A stretch of 64,000 bases of DNA, taken from NCBI GenBank assembly GCA_002698995.1, contig PAAX01000014.1, positions 1 through 64,000 of the forward strand. Reading direction: 5' to 3'. Below are positions 53,257 through 63,500 of the stretch, in pieces. This DNA comes from Ignavibacteriota bacterium. GTDB taxonomy: Bacteria; Bacteroidota; Ignavibacteria; Ignavibacteriales; Melioribacteraceae. The notes below the pieces were generated by a model. That model did no database searches and had not been told where the DNA came from. It worked only from the letters and a program-made list of their open reading frames with translations. Numbering within the stretch: the stretch's first letter is position 1; each line of letters opens with the position of its first letter. A program made the position numbers and the translations under genes.

Positions 53257-53799
53257 ATGAAACCTCTTTTAACTTCATTATTATTTTTCTGTTTTACAGT
53301 AAGCATTTCTGCACAAGAAATAATAAGATTTAATTCCGAGAACAACGATAACTCCATTGAATACGGGCTTCGTAATTCTGGAAATATATTTTATCCGGTT
53401 TTTGGTGAAACTGCTAAGGAAGATTTTAAAGAGGCTAACCATTATTATGAATTTATTGATTATACAGATTATGTTCTGTATGGAATAGGATATTTTTACT
53501 TTGATGAATTCAAAAAACTAAATCGTTTTGAATATCAATCTGATATTACAGAAAATACAAAATTTTACCTAAATGATATTCTACTGATTGACAGACATCT
53601 TCTTATGAAAAATTATGACGATCTTTTAGAATTAGGATTTAAGTACAACGGCAAACCAAAGTTTGATAAAACAGAAATTGATCTGAATAGTTTTTATACA
53701 ATATCAAACGGAGAGTTAAAGCTGATAATTTTTCCATACGGCAGAACGGGATTTCCAAATACCAAATCCACTCCATATGTAATAATTCAGAAAAACTAA
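53257..53799 (+). CDS. Exported protein of unknown function
   Basis: 180 aa from the ATG at 53257, chosen because GAGG lies six bases upstream; an ATG at 53245 is also in frame but overlaps that site. Signal peptide ends ISAQ. The mature protein is rich in Tyr, Asp and Phe (NHYYEFIDYTDYVLYGIGYFYF) with no recognised domain. Its stop overlaps the end of the convergent threonine dehydratase gene by a few bases. Confidence 0.6.
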   Translation: MKPLLTSLLFFCFTVSISAQEIIRFNSENNDNSIEYGLRNSGNIFYPVFGETAKEDFKEANHYYEFIDYTDYVLYGIGYFYFDEFKKLNRFEYQSDITENTKFYLNDILLIDRHLLMKNYDDLLELGFKYNGKPKFDKTEIDLNSFYTISNGELKLIIFPYGRTGFPNTKSTPYVIIQKN

Positions 53800-54737
53800 A
53801 ACGGTAAATTTTCTACATCAACATTTCCACCGGAAAGAATAATTGCAATTTTTTTATTAGCAAAGAAATCTTTATTCTCTATAATAACAGCTAATGGAAC
53901 AGCAGCAGATGGTTCAACTATAATCTTCATTCTTTCCCAAATTAATCGCATTGCACTAATTATTGATTCTTCTTGAACAATGAAAATTCTGCTTACATTT
54001 TCTTTAATAATAGCGAATGTCTTTTCCCCTAAAGAAGTTAACAAACCGTCAGCAATAGTTTTGGGATTTACAGAAGGATATATTTTATTATCTCTAATTG
54101 ATCTAAATGCATCATCTGCGCCTGCAGGTTCACAACCAATAACTTTAGTGCCTGGTGAAAAATATTTTGCAGACAAAGATGTTCCGCTAAGCAATCCACC
54201 GCCGCCAACAGGAGTTAAAATAAAATCTAGATCGCTGTATTCATCAAATATTTCTTTAGCGCATGTTGCTTGTCCGGCAATAACCTTATAATTATTAAAC
54301 GGATGAACAAAAACTGCATTTGTTCTTTCAACAACATGATTTAAATGTTTTTCTCTATCTTCTAAAGTCGGTTCACTAAAAATAATTTCGGCACCGTAAC
54401 CTTCAACCGCTTTCCTTTTTATTACCGGTGCAGTATGGGGCATAACAATATAAGCTTTGGAGTTCATCATTTTTGCCGCTAATGAAATTGCTGCTGCATG
54501 ATTTCCGGATGAATGCGTTGCTACTCCGTTTTTAAGCTCTTCCTTTGTTAAAGATAAAACAGTGTTTGAAGCTCCTCTAAATTTAAATGCACCAACTTTT
54601 TGAAAATTTTCGCATTTGAATAAAATTTCACAGCCCAAATACGAATTAATAAAACTCGATTTCATAATGGGAGTATTATGAATAAACGGCTTTATTCTTT
54701 CATGAGTTTCTAAAATTTCTTCTTTAGTGGGAATCAT
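53796..54737 (-). CDS. PLP-dependent threonine/serine dehydratase
   Basis: 313 aa. CENFQKVGAFKFRGASNTVL carries the PLP lysine (Lys52), HSSGNHAAAISLAAKM binds the phosphate, and TPVGGGGLLSGTSLSAK is the tetraglycine loop. No C-terminal regulatory (ACT) domain, so a catabolic-type enzyme like TdcB or serine racemase. Deaminates threonine or serine to the 2-oxo acid. A TetR regulator gene ends three bases before its ATG, so the two are probably coupled. Confidence 0.93.
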   Translation of the reverse strand: MIPTKEEILETHERIKPFIHNTPIMKSSFINSYLGCEILFKCENFQKVGAFKFRGASNTVLSLTKEELKNGVATHSSGNHAAAISLAAKMMNSKAYIVMPHTAPVIKRKAVEGYGAEIIFSEPTLEDREKHLNHVVERTNAVFVHPFNNYKVIAGQATCAKEIFDEYSDLDFILTPVGGGGLLSGTSLSAKYFSPGTKVIGCEPAGADDAFRSIRDNKIYPSVNPKTIADGLLTSLGEKTFAIIKENVSRIFIVQEESIISAMRLIWERMKIIVEPSAAVPLAVIIENKDFFANKKIAIILSGGNVDVENLPF

Positions 54738-54740
54738 AAG

Positions 54741-55331
54741 TCAGTCCGGTTTAATTGCGTTCCAAATAAAATTTATATGTCCGTCTATCTTCTTAATTAA
54801 TTCATCTTTTGAATATTTCTTAATCGTGAACTCTATCCTCAGCATGAACAATCTTGATATATATTCATCAGTGATAATTTGAGGATCAATATTCTTAATG
54901 ATTTTCAACTTTTTCATTTCATCAAAAATCATCCACCAAATACTTCTCAGTTCATCTAAATATGAATTAATGGAAATTGTTAGCTGATTGAGATTTATTT
55001 CAATTTCTTTAAGCACAAATTGAAAGAACAATTTTTCTTCTTCATCAGACCAAAATTCAAATAATCTTTTCGCAAAAATTTCTAAAAACTTTTCCGGTCT
55101 GCTAAGCTCGTCAAGCAAATCATCTGTCAAAATAACCTTGTTAATTCTTCCCGATTTATACTTTTCACATAAAGCTTCCAAAATACTTTCTTTCGATGAG
55201 AAGTGGTTATAAAGTGCACTTTCTCTAAAGCCAAGTTTTGAAGTTATATTTCTAACAGAAGCTGCATGATAACCTTTTTCAGCAAACAGCGTTAATGAAG
55301 TTTTTAGAATTTTCTCTTTCGTATCTTTCAA
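54741..55331 (-). CDS. TetR-family transcriptional regulator
   Basis: 196 aa with a TTG start. The DNA-binding region is KEKILKTSLTLFAEKGYHAASVRNITSKLGFRESALYNHFSSKESILEAL, the standard TetR helix-turn-helix. The helical C-terminal half is for ligand binding and dimerisation. It is immediately upstream of the dehydratase gene, so it may regulate that gene, or the divergent phosphodiesterase, from the shared 55-base region that holds promoter boxes for both strands. Confidence 0.93.
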   Translation of the reverse strand: MKDTKEKILKTSLTLFAEKGYHAASVRNITSKLGFRESALYNHFSSKESILEALCEKYKSGRINKVILTDDLLDELSRPEKFLEIFAKRLFEFWSDEEEKLFFQFVLKEIEINLNQLTISINSYLDELRSIWWMIFDEMKKLKIIKNIDPQIITDEYISRLFMLRIEFTIKKYSKDELIKKIDGHINFIWNAIKPD

Positions 55332-55342
55332 TTGAGTAATTT

Positions 55343-55350
55343 TATTTTTG
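55343..55350 (+). promoter_or_regulatory. -7 promoter box for the phosphodiesterase gene
   Basis: TATTTTTG matches TAnnTTTG, 36 bases before the ATG at 55387. No -33 box. Confidence 0.4.
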
Positions 55351-55362
55351 TAAACAGTTCAA

Positions 55363-55370
55363 CAAATATA
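55363..55370 (-). promoter_or_regulatory. -7 promoter box for the TetR/dehydratase pair
   Basis: Minus-strand TATATTTG matches TAnnTTTG, 31 bases before the TetR start. No -33 box. It lies within 20 bases of the plus-strand box, so a regulator bound here would affect both. Confidence 0.4.
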
Positions 55371-55386
55371 ATCCTTTTGAAATAGA

Positions 55387-56121
55387 ATGAATAATTTGAA
55401 TTTATTATTAAATCTTCCGATTGCTCACCGTGGTCTTCACAATGATCTAATTCCGGAAAATACTATCCATGCAATTGATTCTGCTTTTAAAAATAATTTC
55501 AACTGCGAAATTGATGTCCGTTTAACTAAAGATAATAAAGTAATCGTATTTCACGATGATTCACTTTTAAGATTATGCGGGATTGATAGGTTTGTGAATG
55601 ATCTTACTTATGAAGAAATTAAAAATTATGAAATATCTAAGTCGAGTGAAACTATACCATTATTAACAGATGTTTTAAAGATAATTCCCAATAATAAAAT
55701 ATTGCTTATAGAATTGAAGAATATGAATCTGCCCGGAACACTTGAAGAGTTGGTTTTAGAAGAAATCAGAAACTATCATGATAGAGTTTGTCTGCAGTCA
55801 TTTAGTCCCTTTACAACAACTTGGTTTAAAAGAAAAACTAGAAATATTCCTGTTGGATTTATAACCTCTGATTTTCAAGATGAAGAAATAAATGTATTCA
55901 CAAAATTTTTTCTTACAAGAAAATTATTAGTAAAATATATTAAGCCGGATTTTCTTTCTGTTGATATCAATATTAATCCAAAGAAAATATCTTTTTTCAA
56001 AAAATTAGATTTACCAATTCTTACTTGGACAATTGACTCATTTGAAATGCTTAATAAATCAAAAGATTTTTCAAACAATATAATTTTCGAAAAAATTAAT
56101 CCGTTTAGTTATGACACTTAA
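55387..56121 (+). CDS. Glycerophosphodiester phosphodiesterase
   Basis: 244 aa. PIAHRGLHNDLIPENTIHAIDSA with His14, CEIDVRLTKDNKVIVFHDDSLLRLCG (metal-binding Glu-x-Asp and His-Asp) and ILLIELKN are the GDPD signature. It lacks a signal peptide, so is cytosolic. Hydrolyses glycerophosphodiesters to glycerol-3-phosphate and an alcohol. The next gene starts inside its last codons. Confidence 0.93.
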   Translation: MNNLNLLLNLPIAHRGLHNDLIPENTIHAIDSAFKNNFNCEIDVRLTKDNKVIVFHDDSLLRLCGIDRFVNDLTYEEIKNYEISKSSETIPLLTDVLKIIPNNKILLIELKNMNLPGTLEELVLEEIRNYHDRVCLQSFSPFTTTWFKRKTRNIPVGFITSDFQDEEINVFTKFFLTRKLLVKYIKPDFLSVDININPKKISFFKKLDLPILTWTIDSFEMLNKSKDFSNNIIFEKINPFSYDT

Positions 56122-56725
56122 TGTAAAGAAGGAACTTGAACAGAATACTTTAACCTTGGAAAAAGTATTAACCTCTATATGGGAATTAATTTCTGACGGT
56201 GCTGTTAATTCAAATAAACCATTTCATACTCCGGTAATCGGAACAGTTTCAAATGATTCAGCAAAAATTAGAACTGTTGTTTTAAGAAAATTTGATTTGG
56301 AGAAACTCCTTTTAATTTTTCATGCAGATATAAGATCAAATAAAATTCAAGAATTGATAGAAAACTCGAATTTGTCTTGGCTTTTTTATGATCCGACTGA
56401 GCGGATTCAAGTAAGGATATTATCTACAGCCATTATCCTAACTGAAGGAGAATTGTTTGAAACTCAGTGGAATTCAAATCAATTGATGAGCAGAAGATGT
56501 TACACAATAACAGAAAAACCCGGTACTATTACTAAGTTTCCTTCATCCGGAATCCCAAATCAATTTGTTGAAAGATTAATAACAGAATCCGAGAGCGAAT
56601 TAGGAAAAAACAACTTTGCAGTTGCTGCTTCTAGAATCAAATCAATTAACTGGCTTTTCTTAAAATCGAATGGAAATATTAGTGCTGAATTCAACTTTAC
56701 AGAAAATGGAATAATCCAAAACTAG
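56111..56725 (+). CDS. Pyridoxamine-5'-phosphate oxidase-like FMN protein
   Basis: 204 aa. PFHTPVIGTVSNDSAKIRTVVLRKFD is the FMN-binding split-barrel start, then LIFHADIRSNKIQELIENSNLSWLFYDPTERIQVRI is the PNPO-like block. The C-terminus shows SRIKSINWLFLKSNGNISAEF. Closer to the Alr4036-type family than true PdxH, so pyridoxamine oxidation is unproven. It overlaps the phosphodiesterase by 11 bases. Confidence 0.88.
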   Translation: MTLNVKKELEQNTLTLEKVLTSIWELISDGAVNSNKPFHTPVIGTVSNDSAKIRTVVLRKFDLEKLLLIFHADIRSNKIQELIENSNLSWLFYDPTERIQVRILSTAIILTEGELFETQWNSNQLMSRRCYTITEKPGTITKFPSSGIPNQFVERLITESESELGKNNFAVAASRIKSINWLFLKSNGNISAEFNFTENGIIQN

Positions 56726-56748
56726 ATTATTCCATAAACAAAAACGAA

Positions 56749-57141
56749 TTAATTTGAACTGCTGCTGCAATCATCAGATGCAGTAAAATTACCGACTCCA
56801 ACCGTTCCAAAAATTTCTATACGGAGACTTCCGTTTGTAGTTTTACCTTCAGCAGTCATTTTAGCATTTTGATTTTCATTACTAAATGTGAAAGTTTTCT
56901 GCCAAGGAAGTTCTGGATTTTCAACAGTAATTGTTCCGGTATTATCAACATAAGTTAATTTAGTCATTACTCCATCACCGGTTTTTTCGGCTTTATAGGT
57001 AACCAAATAACCGTTAGCATCATTTAAAGGTTCAGCAGATAAACTGCATGAATTTTCGGTAGGAGAATCAGTTGTATCGCATGAAGCAATTCCAATTACC
57101 AAAAGAATCACCAACAAAAAAATTAAAACTCGTTTAATCAT
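56749..57141 (-). CDS. Small lipoprotein of unknown function
   Basis: 130 aa. Lipobox IASC (Cys21). The mature part contains NDANGYLVTYKAEKTGDGVMTKLTYVDNTGTITVENPELPWQKTF, a short beta sandwich, and a Ser/Asp/Cys-rich end (SDDCSSSSN). GAGG precedes the ATG on the minus strand. No family assigned. Confidence 0.65.
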   Translation of the reverse strand: MIKRVLIFLLVILLVIGIASCDTTDSPTENSCSLSAEPLNDANGYLVTYKAEKTGDGVMTKLTYVDNTGTITVENPELPWQKTFTFSNENQNAKMTAEGKTTNGSLRIEIFGTVGVGNFTASDDCSSSSN

Positions 57142-57188
57142 TTTTTCCTCAATTTATTTTATGATTATGATATTTTATTTAGTAAGCG

Positions 57189-58382
57189 CTATCCAAAAAG
57201 GTTTTTAATAATTTCATAAGCACCTACATAAGTCCCAACAGCACTTCCCAAACCGGAAAGTATGAAAACCAAAAATATTCTTAATAGTTTATTGCTCCAC
57301 CAATTAGAAACTTTTGAAATATCATTAGAAACCGTTTGAAACTCTTTTACTTTTGGGGGAGCAAAATAGGCTTGAACAAATGCCGCAACATAACCTGCAC
57401 CAATAACCGGAGTTAAACTTGTAAAAGGAGCAGCTAAAAAGGCAGTTAAAATTGTTAATGGATGACCAAGCGCAATCAATGTTCCTAACGCACTTGGAAT
57501 TCCATTTGCTAAAAACCAGTAAAGTGCATTATCTCCGGCTTCCGTTAATCCTTGTGAATAACCAATGTAAGCAATTGAACCAATAATAATAACGGGAATT
57601 AACCATCCTATAATTTTTATTACCGGAGATGCCGGAGGAATCTGCTCAATCGAATCTAATTCTCTGGCTTTATTTTCTTTTAATATTTCCAGCATACCGG
57701 ATACATGTCCGGCTCCCACAACGGCAACAATTTTATTTCCTTTTGCTCTCCTAATTTTTTCGGCTAGATAAACATCACGTTCATCAATTAATACTTTCTT
57801 AAGTATTGGTAAAGTTTTGCCAAGTTCATTCATTAATTCCGAAAGTACATCTTTCTGTTTTATTTCATTTAATTTTTCTTCTGTTATTGCTTCATCATCA
57901 AAAATTCCGGCTAAACCTGAAGTCATAAATTTTAATTTCTGCCAAAAGGTCATTGAGTTCCAAGCACGCTTTAATGTTATTCTTACATCTCTATCACATA
58001 ATTCAATCGGTATATTCAAACGATCCGCAGATTGTGCAGCTTCCAGCAATTCTAATCCCGGCGAAACACCTAATTTTTCTCCAAGCTTTTTTTGATATGA
58101 TGCCAAAAGAATGTTTATTAAAAGTGTACTTAACTGTTTTTGCTTAATTAATTCTTTTAGATCAAGTTCTTCCCATTTTTTCTTTTCACTTAATGATTTG
58201 TATCTCTTTTCATCAAGTTCTATACAGACAGTATCCGGCATTTCATTTTCAATAACCTCTTTAACTAAATCTGCCGATTGCTTAGAAATATGAGCTGTTC
58301 CAACAATTATTATTTCTTTTTCATCAACTTTAATATACCTAACATCTTCCGAATAGGTTTTGTATGAATTCTCTAATTCCAA
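57189..58382 (-). CDS. TraB-family membrane protein
   Basis: 397 aa with a TTG start and AGGAG upstream. The TraB domain begins IIIVGTAHISKQSADLVKEVIENEMPDTVCIELDEKRYKSL (the conserved GTAH motif and ELD) and includes AVVGAGHVSGMLEIL. The C-terminus has about four membrane helices (WLIPVIIIGSIAYIG, NALYWFLANGIPSALGTLIALG, LLRIFLVFILSGLGSAVGTYV). TraB relatives are proposed membrane proteases or pheromone inhibitors; substrate unknown. Confidence 0.9.
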   Translation of the reverse strand: MELENSYKTYSEDVRYIKVDEKEIIIVGTAHISKQSADLVKEVIENEMPDTVCIELDEKRYKSLSEKKKWEELDLKELIKQKQLSTLLINILLASYQKKLGEKLGVSPGLELLEAAQSADRLNIPIELCDRDVRITLKRAWNSMTFWQKLKFMTSGLAGIFDDEAITEEKLNEIKQKDVLSELMNELGKTLPILKKVLIDERDVYLAEKIRRAKGNKIVAVVGAGHVSGMLEILKENKARELDSIEQIPPASPVIKIIGWLIPVIIIGSIAYIGYSQGLTEAGDNALYWFLANGIPSALGTLIALGHPLTILTAFLAAPFTSLTPVIGAGYVAAFVQAYFAPPKVKEFQTVSNDISKVSNWWSNKLLRIFLVFILSGLGSAVGTYVGAYEIIKNLFG

Positions 58383-58434
58383 ATTTTCTCCTAGGATTGT
58401 AAATTATTACTATCAAATTTCATTTAAGCAAAGA

Positions 58435-58442
58435 CAAATATA
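58435..58442 (-). promoter_or_regulatory. -7 promoter box for the TraB-family gene
   Basis: Minus-strand TATATTTG matches TAnnTTTG, 52 bases before the start. No TTTG at -33. Confidence 0.3.
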
Positions 58443-58469
58443 AATATTAAATTTGATTAGCGTTGCGAC

Positions 58470-59012
58470 TTATTGACTAAATCCTTTAATAGTTTGTTCT
58501 GCCTGCCAGATGTGTCTTCTTTGGTGTGCCGCATTAAATAGTATTGCAAAAGCACAATTAAACTTCAACATTTTTGCTGCCGGTGAAGAAAATTTTACTG
58601 AGGTGAAGTCTTTATCATAATACTTTTTTAATAAATCTATGTAATCATCTTGATAAGACAAATAATCATTAATTACTTTCTCTTTAGAAAGATTTTTTGA
58701 GGGAATGAAATCTCCCCCAGTAGGCATTTTAAATTTATATGGGGGTTCTAATAAGTCGATCATTTTCTTTTGCGGCCAGCTTATTCTAATAAACTCTTGA
58801 TTTGTTACTTTTGAATTCTCAAGAGCTTTTTTTATTTCAGGAATGTACATTTTACATCCGTTATTAAGATGTTCAATGCATTCAGCTGCAGACCATCTCT
58901 TTTCGTCAGGTTTTCTCAAGAAGATACTTTCATCTAATTGACTAAAAATTTTTATGACCTCTTCTTTATCTCTTACTAAATTATTTTCTATATCTTTCTT
59001 ATTTATCAGCAC
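58470..59012 (-). CDS. DinB-family protein
   Basis: 180 aa with a GTG start preceded by AAAGGA. Four-helix-bundle DinB features: WSAAECIEHLNNGCKMYIPEI with the first metal His and CAFAILFNAAHQRRHIWQAEQT with the other two His. These zinc or nickel proteins often act as thiol-dependent S-transferases. The gene starts two bases after the crotonase gene ends, so they are co-transcribed. Confidence 0.9.
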   Translation of the reverse strand: MLINKKDIENNLVRDKEEVIKIFSQLDESIFLRKPDEKRWSAAECIEHLNNGCKMYIPEIKKALENSKVTNQEFIRISWPQKKMIDLLEPPYKFKMPTGGDFIPSKNLSKEKVINDYLSYQDDYIDLLKKYYDKDFTSVKFSSPAAKMLKFNCAFAILFNAAHQRRHIWQAEQTIKGFSQ

Positions 59013-59014
59013 TA

Positions 59015-59782
59015 TTAATCCTTTCTTGAATTCAAAAATTCTTTCAAATATTTTTTTGTATAATCGGAAAGCACCAATTCACCACTTATCTCTGCTCTTT
59101 TTTCTAATAAATTATCCCAATCTTCAGTTCCTTCCCAATGGACTCTTTTCAGCTTTTCCATAGCCTCAAAGCTCAGCTTCGAAAGTTTTACTGCAAGCTG
59201 ATTTACGGAATTATCCAACTCATTTATATTATCGTGAAGTTCTGTAAACAAGCCGTATCTTTCAGCCCAAGCAGCAGTTCGCCATTCATAATCTGTAGAA
59301 AGTGCGGTAAAAGGACCTTTACCAATTTTTCTTTCTACTGCAGGACCAACTACAAAGGGACCGATTCCTAATGCAAGTTCACTCAATTTAATTGATGCAC
59401 TTTTAAGCGCTATTGCATAATCGGATGCAGCAGCAATTCCAACTCCGCCGCCAACAGTCTTTCCTTGAATTCTGGTAATAATAAACTGCGGTGCTTTTCT
59501 CATTTCATTTATGATTCTTGCAAAACCCATAAAAAATTCTTTACCAGATTCCAAATCAGCAATATCAATTAATTCATCAAAAAAAGCTCCGGCACAGAAT
59601 GCTTTCTCCCCTTTACTTTTTATTACAATCACTTTTACATTTTTATCATTTCCGAATTCCTTAATTGATGCTGCTATTTCCTTTAACATAACAGAAGGCA
59701 AGGAATTACTCTTTGGATGAAAGAATTCAATTGTGCCAATTCCATTTTCTATTGATTTATTAACCTCTCCTTGTTCAATCAT
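59015..59782 (-). CDS. Enoyl-CoA hydratase/isomerase-family protein
   Basis: 255 aa. Crotonase fold: AFCAGAFFDELIDIADLESG, IQGKTVGGGVGIAAASDYAIAL (oxyanion Gly) and ASIKLSELALGIGPFVVGPAVERKIG with Glu in the catalytic position. Substrate may be a short- or branched-chain enoyl-CoA such as methylglutaconyl-CoA; not certain. Starts inside the last codon of the HAD gene (ATGA overlap) and precedes dinB-like. Confidence 0.92.
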   Translation of the reverse strand: MIEQGEVNKSIENGIGTIEFFHPKSNSLPSVMLKEIAASIKEFGNDKNVKVIVIKSKGEKAFCAGAFFDELIDIADLESGKEFFMGFARIINEMRKAPQFIITRIQGKTVGGGVGIAAASDYAIALKSASIKLSELALGIGPFVVGPAVERKIGKGPFTALSTDYEWRTAAWAERYGLFTELHDNINELDNSVNQLAVKLSKLSFEAMEKLKRVHWEGTEDWDNLLEKRAEISGELVLSDYTKKYLKEFLNSRKD

Positions 59783-60441
59783 TTTGATTCTCCATTTTTA
59801 TTAATTACTGTTAATAATTCATTAATGGAATCAATTACTATATCCGGTTGTTCAGTCTGCAATCTTTCTTTAGTTCTATAACCATAAGCTGCGGCACATG
59901 ATTTGGTTTTAGCATTATGTGCACAATTAACATCTAGTTCAGAGTCACCGACCATTAGTGTGTTTTCCGGTTTAACCTTTAGATTATTGCAGATAAGAAG
60001 AAGCGGTTCGGGATTTGGTTTAATAGGGAGTTCAGGTCTTCTTCCGTGTATTTCATCAAAATACGAATCTAAATTAAAATGAGAAATTATCTTTTCTGCT
60101 TGATCTTGTCCTTTAGTAGTAAGAAGAGCAATTTTATATTCTTTCTTTTTTAAGTGATTAAGTGTTTCCGCAACATCCGGGTATAGTTCAGAAGTATTCA
60201 TTAAAATGTTATAATGATACTTATATACTTCAATAAAATGATCAAAATCATTAACATGAATTTCAAATTCATCAAAGATATCTTGAAAATGCATTCCTAT
60301 CATATTATAGAACTCATCTTCATCCAGCTTATCCTGAATTCCTAAATCCTCAAAAGCCTTTATTGTAGCCAGATAGATTGTTTTATGTGATCTTACCAAA
60401 GTTCCGTCTAAATCAAAAACAATAAGTTCAATATTTTCCAA
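59779..60441 (-). CDS. HAD-superfamily phosphatase (phosphoglycolate-phosphatase-like)
   Basis: 220 aa with a TTG start. Motif I VFDLDGTLVRSHKTI, motif II IALLTTKGQDQAEK, motif III KPNPEPLLLI, and motif IV MVGDSELDVNCAHNAKTKSCAAAYGYR. The alpha-helical cap of the Gph/PgmB type lies between motifs I and II. Phosphate-monoester substrate unknown. First gene of the HAD/crotonase/DinB operon. Confidence 0.92.
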   Translation of the reverse strand: MENIELIVFDLDGTLVRSHKTIYLATIKAFEDLGIQDKLDEDEFYNMIGMHFQDIFDEFEIHVNDFDHFIEVYKYHYNILMNTSELYPDVAETLNHLKKKEYKIALLTTKGQDQAEKIISHFNLDSYFDEIHGRRPELPIKPNPEPLLLICNNLKVKPENTLMVGDSELDVNCAHNAKTKSCAAAYGYRTKERLQTEQPDIVIDSINELLTVINKNGESK

Positions 60442-60551
60442 ACTTTCACCGTTACATTAATTTTTATCACAAATTAAGAAATAAAGAAGTGATTTTGAAA
60501 AAGAATTAATTTATTTTGATTTTTTATCTGCAAACAATAGAGGTTTCCTTT

Positions 60552-63500
60552 ATGAAAAAACTTTCCACAATCCTTATCATACTATTTTTAATTGGTAACA
60601 TTTCATTAACAGCCCAAGAAAATTATGTTAAGAATGAATTAATCTTAAGAGTAAAAAAAGGCATTACCGAGAAAGAAGTATCCTATGAATTTAAGGATAT
60701 CAATTTAACTTCAGTAAAAGCACTATCAAAAAGAATGAATATTTGGCTTTACAGATTTGATGATACAAAAATTGATAAAGATGATGTTCTATACAAAATA
60801 AGAACCAGTAATAAAATTGAGCAGGTACAAAGAAATCATTTTGTAGAATTAAGAAAAGGCATTACTGAAAAAGACAATTTTAATCCCAGCAATAACAAAG
60901 TTAATATTCCTAACGATCCGAGATTTGGAGAACAATGGGCATTAAACAATACCGGGCAATCAAGCGGAACCATTGATGCTGATATTGATGCAGTAGAGGC
61001 ATGGGATTTATCTTTTGGCGGACCTACAGCATTAAACGATGAAGTTGTTATTGCTATTATTGACGGCGGAATTGATTTGAATCATCAAGATATCAGTTAT
61101 TTTAAAAATGAATTAGAGATTCCGAATAATGGAATTGATGACGACAATAACGGCTATGTAGATGATTATCACGGATGGGATGCTTACAGCAGCGACGGAA
61201 CTATTCCAAGTGACGACCATGGAACACATGTTGCCGGAATTGCTGCTGCAATTGGGAATAATGGTTTGGGGGTTGTTGGAGTTAATCCAAATGCGAAAAT
61301 TTTACCAATCGCCGGATCTTCGGGAACAGAATCAATTGTGGTTGAAGCTTACGGTTATGTTTTAGAGATGCGAGCAAGATATAATGAAACAAATGGTGCT
61401 GAAGGAGCTTTTATTGTTGCAACTAATGCTTCATTTGGAGTTGATTATGGAAATCCGGCCAATTACCCAATTTGGTGCGGTATTTATGATGACTTAGGTG
61501 AAGTTGGTGTATTAAGCTGTGGAGCTACGGCAAATATAAATCTTAATGTTGATGTTCAGGGTGATGTTCCAACTGCATGCGGAAGCGATTTCCTAATTTC
61601 AGTAACAAATACGACCGATGATGATCTGAAAAACAGCGGTGCAGCTTACGGCGCAACTACTATTGATTTAGGTGCCCCGGGAACAAGTATTCTAAATGCA
61701 ACTCCGGGTAATTCATACGGATATAAAACCGGAACATCAATGGCAACCCCTACAGTTACTGGAGCAATTGCACTTTTATATTCTGCAGCTAACGAAAGTT
61801 TAATGCAAAGTTATAAAGAGAATCCGGCAGAAGTTGCTCTGCAAATGAGACAATTTTTACTTGAAAGTGTTGATCCGATCTCATCTTTAAATGGAATTAC
61901 GGTGACCGGCGGGAGATTGAATATTTACAACGCAATACTAAATGTAATTGCCGAACCGGATGATATTCCTCCAACTGTAATTTCAGATCTTGCTGTTACC
62001 GATACAACATCAAACTCATTAACATTAACATGGACTGTTCCTTCCGATACAACAAGAAACGGAGTTGTGGGTTATGATATTAGATATTCTACCTTCCCAA
62101 TAAATGATGAAACAGATTTTCAGAATGCAGAACAATTTTTATATGAAGGTACACCAAACGAAGAAGGTGAATTAGAATCTGTTACTTTTGATTCTCTAAG
62201 TTTTGAAACAACATACTACTTTGCAGTTAAAGCATATGATTTCTGGTTGAATATTTCCGATATGAGCAATACCGCAGTAGGAAAAACATACATGGCTCCC
62301 GTAATTTCGGTTACTCCAAATCAGATGTATCATTCAGCTGAATACACAGAAGAAATTTCGGACACTATTGCATTATCAAATATTTCTGCAGGAGCTTCAA
62401 CTCTCGATTATTCGGTTGAACTTATGAACAATACTTTTCCCGAAGGAAAAGTTAATGTAAAACTTATACCTCAAGAAATTGCATTAAAAGCTAAATCTAA
62501 AAATGAAAAATCTTCATTGGGATATTTTGGTTTTAGAGAAAGCGGAGGTCCGGATAATTTTGGTTATGAATGGATTGACAGCGACGAACCTAACGGTCCG
62601 CAGTTTATATGGAATGATATTTCAACTACAGGAGAATTAGCTTCAAGCTGGGTGGCGGTATCTTCATTCAATGCAAAAGACGAAGGCTATTCTGGTCCTT
62701 TTAACTTGGGATTTAATTTCAAGTATTACGGAATTGAATACTCAGAAATCTATATCAATTCAAATGGATTTATAACTTTTTCTCCTCCTACATCAACATC
62801 TTATACAAATAATATTTTCCCTACCGGTGCGGCTCCCAATGGTATTATTGCTCCTTTTTGGGATGATTTGGACGGATCAAATGGGAATGGAAAAGTTTAT
62901 TATAAAAATGACGGGAATAAATTTATAATTCAATATACCGACTGGAAAAGATACAGCAGTTCCAGTCCGGGCACTTTTACATTTCAGGTTGTAATTAATG
63001 CAAGCGGTTCGTTTAACTATTACTATTATAGTATGACCGGAACAAAAAATGAAAGTGTTATAGGATTTGAAAATGAATCCGGTCAAGATGGATTAACAAT
63101 TGACTACCGCTCCGGTTATGCAAAAAATAACCTGGCAGTTAAAATTGCAGCCGAACCGGAATGGATGTTCACTGCACAGCAAAGCGGTACAATTTACAAC
63201 GGATTTTATTCGAATATTATTATTGACTTTTCAACCGATACCGAACTACTTCCCGGACTTTATGAAATGGATATAAAGATTTCCAGCAACGATCCAATTA
63301 ATCCCGAAATCATTATTCCGGTTTCTTATAATCTTGGCGGTGTTGTTCCAGTTGAATTGACTTCTTTTGAAGCCAGTGTTGGTAAAGATGATGTTGTATT
63401 GAATTGGTCAACTGCAACTGAGACAAATAATCAAGGATTTGAAATTGAAAGAGCATCCGAAGAAAAGAAATGGACAAGAATTGGTTATGTTGAAGGAAAC

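Noticed and set aside
56707-56734. Inverted repeat TGGAATAATC/GATTATTCCA over the stop codon of the PNPO-like gene
   Set aside because: AT-rich stem including coding bases and the stop, no U-tract; not reported as a terminator.
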